Of a stretch of DNA of 64,000 nucleotides, positions 26,366 to 38,714 are shown one piece after another; positions within the stretch are counted from its first letter, which is position 1; every line of letters starts with the position of its first letter. The notes under the pieces were generated by a model. The model was not told the DNA's origin and ran no database searches. It worked only from the letters and a program-made list of their open reading frames with translations. This stretch comes from Actinopolyspora alba (GTDB lineage Bacteria; Actinomycetota; Actinomycetes; Mycobacteriales; Pseudonocardiaceae): assembly GCF_900112765.1 (NCBI RefSeq), contig NZ_FOMZ01000012.1, forward strand, positions 1-64,000. The letters are read 5' to 3'. A program made the position numbers and the translations under genes.

Positions 26366-26373
26366 GAGGTGTC

Positions 26374-27660
26374 ATGCGGTTCTGGAAATTAGCCACCGCC
26401 GCGATCGTGGCGACGTTGCTGGTGGGATGCGGGCCACCCCAGGTGGATCAATCGAACTCCGGTGCGGACAGCCGCACCGGAACCCTTCGGGTGTGGCTGT
26501 TCGACGAGGCCAACCGCGACCCGAAGGAAAAGGTCGTCAACGCCGCGGTGGAGGAATTCGAGAAGAACCACCGGGACGTCACCGTCGAAGTCCGCTACAT
26601 CGCGGTGGACACGCGATCGGAACGCTTCACCGGCGCCTTCAATGACCCCTCCAGCGCCCCCGACGTGGCGGAGTTCGGCAACACCGACCTCGCCAGTTAC
26701 GTCACGGCAGGCGGAATGTCGGATCTCACCGGCATGATCGAGGACTGGCCCGCGGCGACCGACCTTTCCGACTCGGTGCTCGATACGGCCAAAGTCGACG
26801 ACAAGGTCTACGGAGTGCCCTGGTTCACCGGCGTGCGGGCGCTGTACTACCGCACCGACGTGTTCGACGAGCTGGGACTCGAACCACCACGCAGTCTCGG
26901 CGAGCTCGTCGAGACCGCTCGCAGGATCCGTTCGGAACGGCCGGACATGTACGGTATCGCCGCGGGCGGCAAGTACACCTACGCGATGATGCCGTTCATC
27001 TGGGCAGCCGGCGGTGAACTCGCCGAACGCGGGAACGGATCGTGGCGGTCCGCCATCGACAGCGAGGCCTCCCGCCGTGGCGTACGCACCTACACCAGCC
27101 TGCTCGATCCGGCGATCTGCCCACCGGACCAGTGCGCGCAACTGACCGGCACCGAAAGCGTCCAGGCGTTCGCCGGGGGCAAGGCGGCCATGGCCATCGG
27201 CGGGGACTTCAACCGGACCGCCGTCAACGAGGGTGCCGCCGGGGAAAAGTACGACGTGGTGCCACTTCCGGGGCAGCGAACCGGTTCGATCGCGCCCGCC
27301 TTCGCGGGTGGCAACCTGCTCGGGGTGCTGCGGTCCTCGGACCATTCCACCCTCGCGCAGGAATTCATCAAGGTGCTGGCGGGCAAGAAGTACCAGCGCC
27401 GGATGTACGAGGCGATGAGTTATCTGCCCACCTTCGAGGACGTGCAGGACAAGGTGGCAGCCGACGATCCGGCCATCGAACCGTTCATCGAGACGCTGCA
27501 GGCCGGAACCCGTTTCGTTCCGAGCACACCGGCGTGGTCCGAGATCGACGCGCAGGAGATCCTGCCGACGATGGTGCAGCGGATCGCCACCGGCGAGGAG
27601 GTCCGTCCGGCCACCCGGCGGGCGGCCCAACGGATGAACAGCGCATTCGGCGACCGGTAG
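26374..27660 (+). CDS. Sugar ABC transporter substrate-binding lipoprotein
   Basis: 428-residue extracytoplasmic binding protein (family 1). Signal peptide with lipobox LVGC (Cys19) makes it a membrane-anchored lipoprotein. The mature part has TGTLRVWLFDEANRDPKEKV, DVAEFGNTDLASYV, KVYGVPWFTGVRALYYRTDVFDELGLEPPR (in segments) and AFAGGNLLGV, typical of oligosaccharide-binding proteins. Its partner genes are two permeases and a GH20 hexosaminidase, so chitobiose or N-acetylglucosamine oligomers are the probable ligands, as for NgcE or DasA of Streptomyces. Confidence 0.92.
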   Translation: MRFWKLATAAIVATLLVGCGPPQVDQSNSGADSRTGTLRVWLFDEANRDPKEKVVNAAVEEFEKNHRDVTVEVRYIAVDTRSERFTGAFNDPSSAPDVAEFGNTDLASYVTAGGMSDLTGMIEDWPAATDLSDSVLDTAKVDDKVYGVPWFTGVRALYYRTDVFDELGLEPPRSLGELVETARRIRSERPDMYGIAAGGKYTYAMMPFIWAAGGELAERGNGSWRSAIDSEASRRGVRTYTSLLDPAICPPDQCAQLTGTESVQAFAGGKAAMAIGGDFNRTAVNEGAAGEKYDVVPLPGQRTGSIAPAFAGGNLLGVLRSSDHSTLAQEFIKVLAGKKYQRRMYEAMSYLPTFEDVQDKVAADDPAIEPFIETLQAGTRFVPSTPAWSEIDAQEILPTMVQRIATGEEVRPATRRAAQRMNSAFGDR

Positions 27661-27841
27661 GAGTTCGTCGACTCGGTTTCAGCGGTGCTCGCTCGGACCC
27701 CTCGCGGGCGGACCAGGAGGGGCCGTTCGACTCGGCCGCACCGAAGGCCCCGCACGACAGCCACATCCGAGCGGGCACCGCGAGACCTGACAGCGCACCG
27801 CGGGGAAGCCGGCCACCACCCGATCCAGAAGGTTCCAGCCG

Positions 27842-28828
27842 ATGACAGCCGAGCTGACCACCGAATCCGATCCGAGAACGCCGCCAGGGAGCACTGAAGC
27901 ACGACACGGACACCGCCGGCGTCGCTCCGGGGACAACGGACAGGCCCGCGCCGCGGTGCTCTATCTGGCCCCCGCGGGTGTGCTGCTGATCGCGGTGATG
28001 GCCTACCCGCTGTACCAGCTGGTGCAGCTGTCGCTGTACGAGTACGGACAGGCTCAGGCGAGCGGTGGGGCACCGCTGGAGTTCCTCGGACTGGGCAACT
28101 ATGCGACGCTGCTCAGCGACAGCCGTTTCTGGATGGTGCTGGTCAACACCTGTGGGTTCGCCGCGGTCTGCGTACTGGGCAGCCTGGCGGTGGGGATCGC
28201 GCTGGCCGTACTGGCCGGCAGGGTCCGCTGGCTTCCCCGCACCCTGCTTTTCCTCGCGGCACTCGGTGCCTGGGCGACCCCGGCGGTTGCCGGTTCGACA
28301 GTGTGGCTCTTCCTGTTCGACCAGAACTTCGGGTTGGTGAACGAAGTGCTGAGCGGGCTCGGTTGGCAGGGCATGGCGGGGTTCTCCTGGACCTACGACC
28401 GGTTCACCGCGTTCGGCCTGGTGGCCGGTGAGGTCATCTGGTGCTCGTTCCCGTTCGTGATGGTGACGATGTACGCGGGCATCAAGGCCATACCCGGCGA
28501 GATCGTCGAGGCCGCTTCGCTGGACGGGGCCTCGGCCTGGCGCACCGCTCGAAGCGTGCTGCTGCCGATACTACGACCGCTTTTGATCATCGCCACCATT
28601 CAGTCGATCATCTGGGATTTCAAGATCTTCACACAGATATACGTGATGACCGACGGCGGCGGAATCGCGGGACAGAATCTCGTACTCAACGTCTACGCCT
28701 ACCAGGAGGCGTTCGCCGGATCGAATTACGGACTCGGGTCGGCCATCGGAGTGGTGATGACCGGGTTGCTGTTGCTGATCACGGTGATTTACCTGTGGGC
28801 ACAACGAACTACGGGGGAAAACACATGA
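27842..28828 (+). CDS. Sugar ABC transporter permease (MalF-type)
   Basis: 328-residue inner-membrane permease with six predicted segments, the first at about residues 37-58. The cytoplasmic EAA loop, which docks the ATPase, reads EAASLDGASAWRTARSVLLPI (about 222-242). A polar N-terminal tail precedes the first segment. The stop overlaps the next permease start (ATGA). It forms the channel with its neighbour for sugar captured by the upstream binding protein. Confidence 0.95.
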   Translation: MTAELTTESDPRTPPGSTEARHGHRRRRSGDNGQARAAVLYLAPAGVLLIAVMAYPLYQLVQLSLYEYGQAQASGGAPLEFLGLGNYATLLSDSRFWMVLVNTCGFAAVCVLGSLAVGIALAVLAGRVRWLPRTLLFLAALGAWATPAVAGSTVWLFLFDQNFGLVNEVLSGLGWQGMAGFSWTYDRFTAFGLVAGEVIWCSFPFVMVTMYAGIKAIPGEIVEAASLDGASAWRTARSVLLPILRPLLIIATIQSIIWDFKIFTQIYVMTDGGGIAGQNLVLNVYAYQEAFAGSNYGLGSAIGVVMTGLLLLITVIYLWAQRTTGENT

Positions 28829-29721
28829 CAACAGCGGCACGCGCCCCGAAACGGGGGCTCATCGGCCGCGTGCTGCCGGGAAAACGCCCCGGGAGAACAC
28901 TGGCCGAGATCACGACGGTGCTCGTGGCGGCTACCATCGCCTTTCCGCTCTACTGGATGGTGCTCACCGCCTTCAAACCGGACGGGCAGATCCAGTCCAC
29001 CGATCCGCGTCCGTGGACGCTCTCGCCCACGCTGGAAAACTTCCGGCAAGTGTTCACCGTGGACGATTTCGGCAGGTACTTCCTGAACAGCGTGATCGTT
29101 GCCGGGGTCGTGGTGCTGATCTCGCTCGTTATGTCGTTTCTGGCCGCTGTGGCACTTACACGGTTCCGTTTCCGCGGTCGGACCGTGCTGCTGATCATGA
29201 TTCTGGTGGCGCAAATGGTCCCGGTTGAGGCACTGACCATTCCGCTGTTCTTCCTGATGCGTTCGGTCGGTTCGGTGGCCCCCTGGTTCGGGTTGAACCA
29301 CCTCGGCTCGTTGATTCTGGTGCACCTGGCCTTCAGCCTGCCGTTCGCGATATGGATGCTTCGCGGCTTCGTCGCCGCGGTTCCGGTCGAGCTCGAAGAA
29401 GCCGCCACACTGGACGGAGCGGGCAGGTTCCGATTCACGTGGCAAGTACTCTTTCCCCTGGTCGCCCCAGGACTTGTGGCGATGAGCGTGCTGTCTTTCA
29501 TCCACGCGTGGAACGACTTCCTGTTCGCCAAGACGTTCATCATCTCGGCGACGGAGAACCAGACACTCCCGTTGGCGATCCTGGTCTTCTTCAAACCGAC
29601 GGGCAACGACTGGGGCGCCATCATGGCGGGATCCACCCTGATGACGATTCCGGTCCTGGTGTTCTTCGTGTTCGTACAACGCCATCTGGTCTCCGGCATA
29701 GCAGGGGCGGTGAAAGCGTGA
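28825..29721 (+). CDS. Sugar ABC transporter permease (MalG-type)
   Basis: 298-residue permease with six membrane segments. The EAA loop is EEAATLDGAGRFRFTWQVLFPL. The C-terminal segment IMAGSTLMTIPVLVFFVFVQRHLVSGI is characteristic of the MalG subfamily. ATG at 28825 overlaps the preceding stop, and its own stop overlaps the GTG of the hexosaminidase. No ATPase gene is present; in Streptomyces a shared ATPase (MsiK) encoded elsewhere powers such importers, and the same is inferred here. Confidence 0.95.
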   Translation: MTTAARAPKRGLIGRVLPGKRPGRTLAEITTVLVAATIAFPLYWMVLTAFKPDGQIQSTDPRPWTLSPTLENFRQVFTVDDFGRYFLNSVIVAGVVVLISLVMSFLAAVALTRFRFRGRTVLLIMILVAQMVPVEALTIPLFFLMRSVGSVAPWFGLNHLGSLILVHLAFSLPFAIWMLRGFVAAVPVELEEAATLDGAGRFRFTWQVLFPLVAPGLVAMSVLSFIHAWNDFLFAKTFIISATENQTLPLAILVFFKPTGNDWGAIMAGSTLMTIPVLVFFVFVQRHLVSGIAGAVKA

Positions 29722-31316
29722 GCAGCAAGACCTCTCCCCTTCCGTTGGACTCGGTGGTTCCCCGGCCCACGGTGGTGCGACCTGGCCGGGGCAGCTTCGT
29801 GCTGGACGGCGACACCACGCTCGCGGGCGACTCCGCCGCGTGCGACTGGTTTCGCCGACACGTGGGCGCGGCTGTCGGACTACCGTTTCGCGAGTCCGAG
29901 CACGCCGACATCACGTTCCTGACAGCCCCGGAGGAAATCGACGCCCCCGAGGGATACCGGCTCGACATCACCGAGCACGAAATCCGGATCCGTGCCCACG
30001 ACGAGGACGGTGCACACTACGCGGCCCAAACCCTGCGGCAGCTGCTGGGAGCCGACGCGTGGCGCGCGGCACCGACGCGACGGGGACCGTGGCGATTACC
30101 CTGCGGCGAGATAGAGGACCGACCCCGGTTCTCCTGGCGTGGCTGTCATCTTGATCTCGCGCGGCACTTCATGCCCAAGCGAGAGGTGTTGCGCTTCGTC
30201 GAACTGCTGGCGGCGCACAAGCTCAACGTGCTGCACCTGCACCTGACCGACGATCAGGGATGGCGGATCGAAGTCCCCGGCCTGCCCCGGCTCACCGAGG
30301 TAGGGGCCTGGCGAAAGGGTTCACAGCTCGGTGCCGGCCCCGAAGCGGGACACACCGAACGCCCGCACGGGGGCTACTACACCGGAGCGGACCTGGCGGA
30401 GATCGTCTCCTACGCGGCCGAGCACCGGATCACCGTCGTCCCCGAGATCGACGTACCGGGCCACTGCCAGGCTGCCATCGCCTCCTACCCGGAACTGGGC
30501 AACGAACCACACCGGCAGTTGGACGTGTGGACCGGTTGGGGGATCAGCGAGCACGTACTCAACGCGGAGGAAAGCACGGTGGAGTTCTTCTGCCGTGTGT
30601 TCGACCACGTGATCAGCGTGTTCCCCTCTCCCGTCATCTGCGTGGGAGGTGACGAGGTACCGACCGGTGAGTGGGAGCGCAGCCCACGGTGCGTGCGGCG
30701 CAGCAGGCAGCTCGGACTCTCGGAACCCGCGAAGCTGCACGGCTGGTTCCTGCGCCGGATCATCGAACACCTGCACGCCAGTGGCAGACGAGCGATCGGC
30801 TGGGACGAGATGCTCGATTCCGGCGAATCGCTGCCTGCCGGTAGCATCGTCGCCTCGTGGCGTGACGAGCAGGGCGGAGTCCGGGCTGCCAGGGCGGGGT
30901 ACGACACTGTCATGTGCCCCGAGCAGCGGGTGTACCTGGACCATCGACAGGCAGCTGGCTCCGAGGAGCCGGTTCCGGTCGGATTCGTGAGCACTCTCGA
31001 GGACGTCTACTCCTACGATCCGGTACCGGCCGAGTCACCGAGTGCGTTGTCCCGGCGTGTGCTGGGAACACAGGCACAGGTGTGGACCGAGCACCTCGAC
31101 TCGCCGTCCAGGGTCGACTACGCCGCCTTTCCCAGGTTGTGTGCGTTCGCCGAGGTCGCCTGGTCGTCTACCACCGTCCGGGACTTCTCGGACTTCCGGA
31201 CTCGGTTGACCACGGAGCATCTCGCACGGCTGACGGCGTTCGGAGTACAGTTCCGGCCGCTGCAGGGACCACTGCCCTGGCAACGACGCCCGGGCGTACC
31301 CGGCAAACCGCGCTGA
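29718..31316 (+). CDS. Beta-N-acetylhexosaminidase (GH20)
   Basis: Glycoside hydrolase that removes terminal N-acetylglucosamine from chito-oligosaccharides. The 532-residue protein has an N-terminal GH20b domain (to about residue 130) and a TIM-barrel core with HLDLARHFMPKREVLRFVE, LHLHLTDDQGWRIEV and the catalytic Asp-Glu in CVGGDEVPTGEW. The residue before VGGDE is Cys where many GH20 enzymes have His. No signal peptide is visible, so it probably works in the cytosol on imported sugars. The GTG start overlaps the permease stop (GTGA). Confidence 0.94.
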   Translation: MSSKTSPLPLDSVVPRPTVVRPGRGSFVLDGDTTLAGDSAACDWFRRHVGAAVGLPFRESEHADITFLTAPEEIDAPEGYRLDITEHEIRIRAHDEDGAHYAAQTLRQLLGADAWRAAPTRRGPWRLPCGEIEDRPRFSWRGCHLDLARHFMPKREVLRFVELLAAHKLNVLHLHLTDDQGWRIEVPGLPRLTEVGAWRKGSQLGAGPEAGHTERPHGGYYTGADLAEIVSYAAEHRITVVPEIDVPGHCQAAIASYPELGNEPHRQLDVWTGWGISEHVLNAEESTVEFFCRVFDHVISVFPSPVICVGGDEVPTGEWERSPRCVRRSRQLGLSEPAKLHGWFLRRIIEHLHASGRRAIGWDEMLDSGESLPAGSIVASWRDEQGGVRAARAGYDTVMCPEQRVYLDHRQAAGSEEPVPVGFVSTLEDVYSYDPVPAESPSALSRRVLGTQAQVWTEHLDSPSRVDYAAFPRLCAFAEVAWSSTTVRDFSDFRTRLTTEHLARLTAFGVQFRPLQGPLPWQRRPGVPGKPR

Positions 31317-31361
31317 GCGGACCGCCGATCGACGCCACCACGGTAAGGCCTCAGTCGGTGG

Positions 31362-31378
31362 GGCGATCACCGATCGCC
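31362..31378. terminator. Hairpin between convergent hexosaminidase and MFS genes
   Basis: GGCGATC-ACC-GATCGCC, a 7-bp perfect stem with a 3-nt loop, ends exactly where the MFS gene stop begins. It may terminate both convergent transcripts. Confidence 0.55.
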
Positions 31379-32779
31379 TCAGGTGTCCCGTCCGGCCGGC
31401 TCACCTTGCTGCCTGAGCCCCCCGTCCGCATCGGAAGGGCGTGAATCCCGCGAGTCCTCATCGCTTGTGTGGGCGAGTCCCGCCTCGGAGTCCGCGTAGT
31501 ACGGCCGAGGGGCCCGGGAACTCAGTACCACACGGCCGGTCTCGGCCGTCGCGCCGAACTGACGGCTCTGCCCCACGTAAATCCCCACCGGGATTTGAAC
31601 GGCGACCAGCAGGCACAACGAAAGCAGTGGCAGTGTCCACGATCCGGTGAGATCGCGCAGCGCACCGGTGAGTATCGGCCCGGTGGCGGCCACCAGATAC
31701 CCGGCCGTCTGCGACATCGCCGCCAGCGCGGCGGCTCCCCTCGCGTCAGCCGCGCGCAGGACGACGAGCATGAATCCGATCCCGATCGTGCCGCCGAGTC
31801 CCACACCCAGCACCAGCACCCAGAGCAGTGCACCGCTTCGTGGTGACAGGGTCAGCCCGAGCAGCCCGATGAGCAACATGGCGGGGAAGCTCGTGGTGAT
31901 CCAGACCTGACGGCTGCTGCGAGCCGCCATTATGGGTGCCGCCAGTGAGAAGGGGATCCCGACGAGATTGGCCAGTGAAAGCATCTGGCCACCGGTCGTG
32001 GGGTCCATACCGTTGTCGGTGAGTATCTTCGGCAACCAGGCGATGACGGTGTAGAACGTCAGTGACAGCAGGGCGAAGAAGCCGGTGACACCCCATCCCA
32101 ACGGACTTCGCCAGGCTTGTCCGCCCCGGGCGTCACCGGTGGTGTCCGCCGTGGAACCCGTCGGATCACGGTGTTGGGGGAGCCAGAGCACAACGGCAAG
32201 CACCGCGGGAACGGCCCACACCGCCAGTGTGGCGCGCCAACCGAGGCCGGTGAAATGCTGCCAGGGAATCGTCAGTCCGGCTGCCGCCGCGGTACCGATA
32301 CTGATTCCCATCGTGTACAGCCCCGTCATGACGCCGCTCTGCGCGCCGAAACGTTTCTTGATCACCGTGGGAAGGAGTACGTTTCCGCCGGTAATGGCGA
32401 TACCCACCAGTATCGTTCCACCGAACAACCCGGCGGAGGCCGGAACCACTCGCAGCAGGATTCCGGCGAACAGCAACAGCAGCGCCACCGCTATGGTGCG
32501 TTCCTCGCCGTAGCGCCTTCCCAATCGTGGCGCGGTGGTGGACAGCAGCACGAAGCACAGTAGCGGAACCGTGGTGAGTAGCCCGGTAGCGGTGTTCGAC
32601 AAACCGGTATCCGACTGGATCTGTCCCACCAATGGTGCCACCGAAGCTATCGCGGGACGCAGATTGATCGCGACGATCAATATTCCGGATGCGGACAGCA
32701 AAAACGAGAGGATGTTGATCTTGTTCCTGTTCGAAACGCCGGAGCGGTTCCCGGCGGATCCAGTAGTGTCATTCAACAT
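31379..32779 (-). CDS. MFS transporter, CynX/NimT-like
   Basis: 466-residue inner-membrane transporter with 12 predicted segments. It begins after a short polar tail with ILIVAINLRPAIASVAPLVGQI, the signature of the cyanate/2-nitroimidazole (CynX/NimT) group. Further segments are GITGGNVLLPTVIKKRFGAQSGVMTGLY-like and GIGFMLVVLRAADARGAAALAAMSQTAGYLVAATGP (both in the family pattern). The C-terminal ~55 residues are hydrophilic. Substrate cannot be assigned. The start codon lies inside a 21-bp near-palindrome, a possible operator. Confidence 0.88.
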   Translation of the reverse strand: MLNDTTGSAGNRSGVSNRNKINILSFLLSASGILIVAINLRPAIASVAPLVGQIQSDTGLSNTATGLLTTVPLLCFVLLSTTAPRLGRRYGEERTIAVALLLLFAGILLRVVPASAGLFGGTILVGIAITGGNVLLPTVIKKRFGAQSGVMTGLYTMGISIGTAAAAGLTIPWQHFTGLGWRATLAVWAVPAVLAVVLWLPQHRDPTGSTADTTGDARGGQAWRSPLGWGVTGFFALLSLTFYTVIAWLPKILTDNGMDPTTGGQMLSLANLVGIPFSLAAPIMAARSSRQVWITTSFPAMLLIGLLGLTLSPRSGALLWVLVLGVGLGGTIGIGFMLVVLRAADARGAAALAAMSQTAGYLVAATGPILTGALRDLTGSWTLPLLSLCLLVAVQIPVGIYVGQSRQFGATAETGRVVLSSRAPRPYYADSEAGLAHTSDEDSRDSRPSDADGGLRQQGEPAGRDT

Positions 32780-32787
32780 GAATCACA
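32767..32787. promoter_or_regulatory. Near-perfect palindrome over the MFS start codon
   Basis: Arms TGTCATTCA (32767-32775) and TGAATCACA (32779-32787) are reverse complements except at one pair, with ACA between. The ATG of the MFS gene sits within it. A repressor bound here would block transcription or translation start. No adjacent regulator is seen. Confidence 0.5.
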
Positions 32788-33203
32788 TTTCATTTTCCGG
32801 GAATTGCGAAGCGACATTACCAAATGAATTTTCTTCACAGAACACCCAGAACAAAGAAAACAGCCGGTCAACGCTTTATCATTCTTTCGAGCGACCGTAG
32901 ATAGAGGGAAAATTTATTCCGAAATCAACGATTTACCTCGAGAGCGAAACATCCGTCGAAGACAATCAAGATCATCATTTGGAGCCGAAAATACGAATTA
33001 TGCCGCTCCATTATTCGTGTTTTCGGGGAGGCCGATCCCACCGCCGGAAACCGGCACCCGAACACGGGGAACACGACGTCCCGTTACCGCACCGGCGGTG
33101 GGGCCCAAGAAGATCATTTTCACCCCTTCGGCATTCCGAAACAGACGACGGAAAACCGGAGGATAACCGCGAATCAGGCTTGGAGTGCCAGCGGTGGAAA
33201 TCC
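32780..33203. other. AT-rich intergenic region, no gene recognised
   Basis: 424 bp between the MFS start and the J-domain gene stop. The first ~230 bp are strikingly A/T-rich against the flanking DNA; no reading frame looks coding. It may hold the MFS promoter and the 3' flank of the J-domain gene, or be a scar of past insertion. Confidence 0.5.
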
Positions 33204-34313
33204 TCAGGGAACGACGCGTGCCAACACGGTGCGGAAGGCGTCACGATGCACGCTGGCAGGATCCCGCGCGAGGTAATGCCCGATCTCCCGGACGAACCCC
33301 TCGGGGGTCATGGGAGGAGCGGGAGCGCTCGTCGGTGACTCACTCGCCGTGATCTCACCCGCTCGACTCGGATAGAGCACGAGCGCGCCCACGACCTCGA
33401 TGTCGTCGAGCAGTTCCCGGTAAGCGGCGATGCCTTCCGCGAGCCTGGTTCCCCCACCCCTGAACTTGCCCCCGTTCCGACGCAGCGTGCCGTCGGCATC
33501 GGCGGTGTAGTGGCCGGGCAACCACATCTTCGATTCGATCAGAACCAGCCGCTTGCCGCACAACACGGCGTGGTCGATGTCCGCGAAGACCGAATCGGGC
33601 CAGGACAGCCCGTGGAAGACCTTGGCCCCCGGCAGTCTGGTGAAGTAGTCGGCCAATAACCCCGCCGTGAAACGCTCACCGTACTCGCCACGTATCCCCT
33701 CGGGTTGGCCGAAAACCACGGAACGGCCGAACTCGGACAGAAAGACCCGGTCCTCCGAGGCCGGGGGTAGATACTCGGGAACGTGGCGGTACACCCCCGC
33801 CACAGCCACGGCGGGCATCAGCCACAGCACCAGCATCAGGGGCCAGGCATCACTGATCAACACCACGGGCAACAACAACGCCCACCCACCGATGGTGGTG
33901 AGCACTTCACCACGGCTGTACGTGGCACGGGGGAAGTAACGCACCGGCTGGTCGGGGTTGACCTCGGTCCACCACTGCAGCCGTGCCACGTCGGGCTCGG
34001 GAACGGGAGGTACGAAACTCGGGTCGGCACCGAAATCCCGCCTGTCGGTGTCCCGCGAACGACGGCGACGGGCGGTAGGAGCGCCACTGTTGTCACGCCC
34101 ACCGGCGTCGACGGTGTCGCCACGATCGTATGCCGCGCGACGCACCGGATCGCTGAGAGTCTCGTAGGCCTCCTGCAACGAGCGGAAAGTGCCCGCCGTG
34201 CCCCCGGCGTCGGGATGCATCACACGGGCAAGCGACCGATAAGCCGACTTGATCTCCGCGGCGGAGGCTTCACGAGTCACCCCGAGCAGCTCGTAGTAGT
34301 CGACCCCGCTCAC
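33204..34313 (-). CDS. J-domain / transmembrane / NERD-nuclease fusion protein
   Basis: 369-residue protein of unusual layout. Residues 5-65 form a DnaJ J domain ([21 protein letters not shown] motif at 33-35), which would recruit DnaK. A basic linker ([14 protein letters not shown]) follows, then two membrane segments (about 141-155 and 157-175). Residues ~200-330 resemble a NERD domain, with D245/D247 and the E260-x-K262 pair as in PD-(D/E)xK nucleases. GTG at 34313 has GGAAGGTGGG upstream; a longer frame was rejected because its extra N-terminus is low-complexity. Function unknown. Confidence 0.8.
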   Translation of the reverse strand: MSGVDYYELLGVTREASAAEIKSAYRSLARVMHPDAGGTAGTFRSLQEAYETLSDPVRRAAYDRGDTVDAGGRDNSGAPTARRRRSRDTDRRDFGADPSFVPPVPEPDVARLQWWTEVNPDQPVRYFPRATYSRGEVLTTIGGWALLLPVVLISDAWPLMLVLWLMPAVAVAGVYRHVPEYLPPASEDRVFLSEFGRSVVFGQPEGIRGEYGERFTAGLLADYFTRLPGAKVFHGLSWPDSVFADIDHAVLCGKRLVLIESKMWLPGHYTADADGTLRRNGGKFRGGGTRLAEGIAAYRELLDDIEVVGALVLYPSRAGEITASESPTSAPAPPMTPEGFVREIGHYLARDPASVHRDAFRTVLARVVP

Positions 34314-34486
34314 GCTGTCGTGCCCACCTTCCGTTCCGACACTGTGACGATGCGACCGCGCTCGGATGGGCGTCCCGGGGATCGTCGAACGAGAGGCGTT
34401 TCCCCTGCGGGTGCACACCGACACGCGGGGAAAGAGAGTACACAGTAGTCGATCTCGACCGGGGTCCGGTTCCCGATGCCCCGCTG

Positions 34487-34520
34487 CGCCGGAAGATCCG
34501 CGGAAAGCGATCCTCCGGCG
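34487..34520 (-). terminator. uvrA terminator hairpin
   Basis: 12-bp arms CGCCGGAAGATC (34487-34498) and GATCCTCCGGCG (34509-34520) pair fully apart from one wobble, with a 10-nt loop. The hairpin begins 6 nt after the uvrA stop on the minus strand. Confidence 0.75.
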
Positions 34521-34526
34521 TGCGTA

Positions 34527-37388
<2,862 letters not shown>

Positions 37389-37863
37389 TCGAAGATCCCT
37401 TCACAAAGTATGTGGTCTGCGGATGCACGTCGTGATGCGGCGGCCGCCGTTGTCGCCGCTTCACCACGATCCCGCCCGCGCGGCTCCCGATACCCGAACA
37501 ACCGCCGCTCGGTGGGCGCGGGGCGCGGTTCGCGCCCATGCTATTGCAGCGGGACGACAATACGGCTCGACGCGGTCCACCCCGAACGGGGACCCGGACA
37601 CCTCCGCACGCGGCGAACAACGTCGCGAACGAGACGAGCATTCCGAACCGGCCCCGGGCCGGGGAACAACCACGCGAACTTCACTCTGGTGAGTGATATA
37701 TGCATATCGACCCCAGCCACCAGCGGGTTCCGCGCCGACTTCACGGCCCCACGAGACTACCGCCACGGGTGCGGGGGCGCCTATCCTCGTCCAAAGCCGG
37801 TACTACCACCCCGCCCCGATGACTCGGGACGACGACATCGAGGCCGCATAAAGGCGGGGAAGC
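37389..37863. other. Divergent intergenic region, no gene seen
   Basis: 475 bp between uvrA and the isomerase-family gene. An AT-rich patch around 37690-37712 (TGATATATGCATATCGA) may be promoter DNA. A clear LexA site was not recognised, and no reading frame looks coding. Confidence 0.4.
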
Positions 37864-38631
37864 ATGACCGACCTCGAGCATGAGGAATACGCCGACGGTG
37901 AAGTGGCTCGGCGACACCTTCGCCGAAAAGAGCTGCTGACAGCCGTACAGCAGGCCACTGCCGGGTTGCTGACCACGGTGGAGGCAATGGACGACGCTTC
38001 CGTACACGAGCCCAGTCTGCTGCCCGGTTGGAGCAGGGCACACGTGATCTCGCACCTGGCCCGCAACGCCGACGGGTGCGTCAACCTGCTGACGTGGGCA
38101 CGCACCGGTGTCGAACACGCCATGTACGCCAGCAGACAGGACAGGGACGCCGACATCTCCGAGGGCAGCCTGCGAAACCACCGACTGCTGCTGGAGGACG
38201 TGGCGGCAGCCTCGGGGCGGCTGGCGGAGGCTTTCCGAACGCTCCCGGAACCGGCGTGGTACACCGAGGTGGAAGTAGCCCCGGGAAAGTCGATCCCCGC
38301 GCACCGGATACCACGGATCCGCCTGTTCGAGGTACGGGTGCACTCGGTGGATCTGAATCACGGCTTCGGATTCGACGACATACCGCGCGAGGAGATCGAA
38401 TGGCTGCTCAACGACGCCGTCCGGCAGTTCGGCGGGCGCCCCGATGTCCCTCCGCTCTCCCTCGAGGTCGAGTTCACCGACGGGAGTAGCAGTGTGTGGC
38501 GGCTCGGCACCCCGAACTCACCGGAGCACCGGGTGCGGGGCACTCCGGGAGCTGCCCTGGGATGGCTGCTGGGCAGAACCGGCGCCCAGCAGCTGGCGGG
38601 GGACCCTCCCGAGTTGCCGCCGTGGCTGTGA
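37864..38631 (+). CDS. Maleylpyruvate isomerase family, mycothiol-dependent enzyme
   Basis: 255-residue protein with a DinB-like N-terminal four-helix domain (about 20-165) and a C-terminal MDMPI domain. The hallmark segment is SLLPGWSRAHVISHLARNADG, whose His is a metal ligand in this family, along with RLFEVRVHSVDLNHGFGF. Family members are mycothiol-dependent isomerases or detoxification transferases; which reaction is unknown. The ATG follows GGGGAAG. The next gene, a hydrolase of the glyoxalase II type, would suit a thiol-adduct detoxification pair. Confidence 0.88.
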   Translation: MTDLEHEEYADGEVARRHLRRKELLTAVQQATAGLLTTVEAMDDASVHEPSLLPGWSRAHVISHLARNADGCVNLLTWARTGVEHAMYASRQDRDADISEGSLRNHRLLLEDVAAASGRLAEAFRTLPEPAWYTEVEVAPGKSIPAHRIPRIRLFEVRVHSVDLNHGFGFDDIPREEIEWLLNDAVRQFGGRPDVPPLSLEVEFTDGSSSVWRLGTPNSPEHRVRGTPGAALGWLLGRTGAQQLAGDPPELPPWL

Positions 38632-38714
38632 CCACCCACCGAGCGGGCCAACGGGTTCGGCCCGGCCGGAACCTCGGCGAACCGGGACGACGAAGCCCTA
38701 CTAGGCTCACCGCC

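Larger units (their letters stand above)
26030..26373 (+). other. Intergenic regulatory region upstream of sugar ABC operon
   Basis: 344 bp without a credible gene. The last ~100 bp, AT-richer than the rest, contain the dre-like site, the 19-bp palindrome and a GGAGGT ribosome-binding site. This should be the promoter region of the four-gene transport/hexosaminidase operon. Confidence 0.6.

Noticed and set aside
26389-27630. A 413-codon open frame on the - strand
   Set aside because: Exact antisense of the sugar-binding lipoprotein gene, with composition typical of a shadow frame.
32979-33338. A 119-codon + strand frame in the AT-rich region
   Set aside because: It overlaps the J-domain gene antisense and has no ribosome-binding site or recognisable motif.
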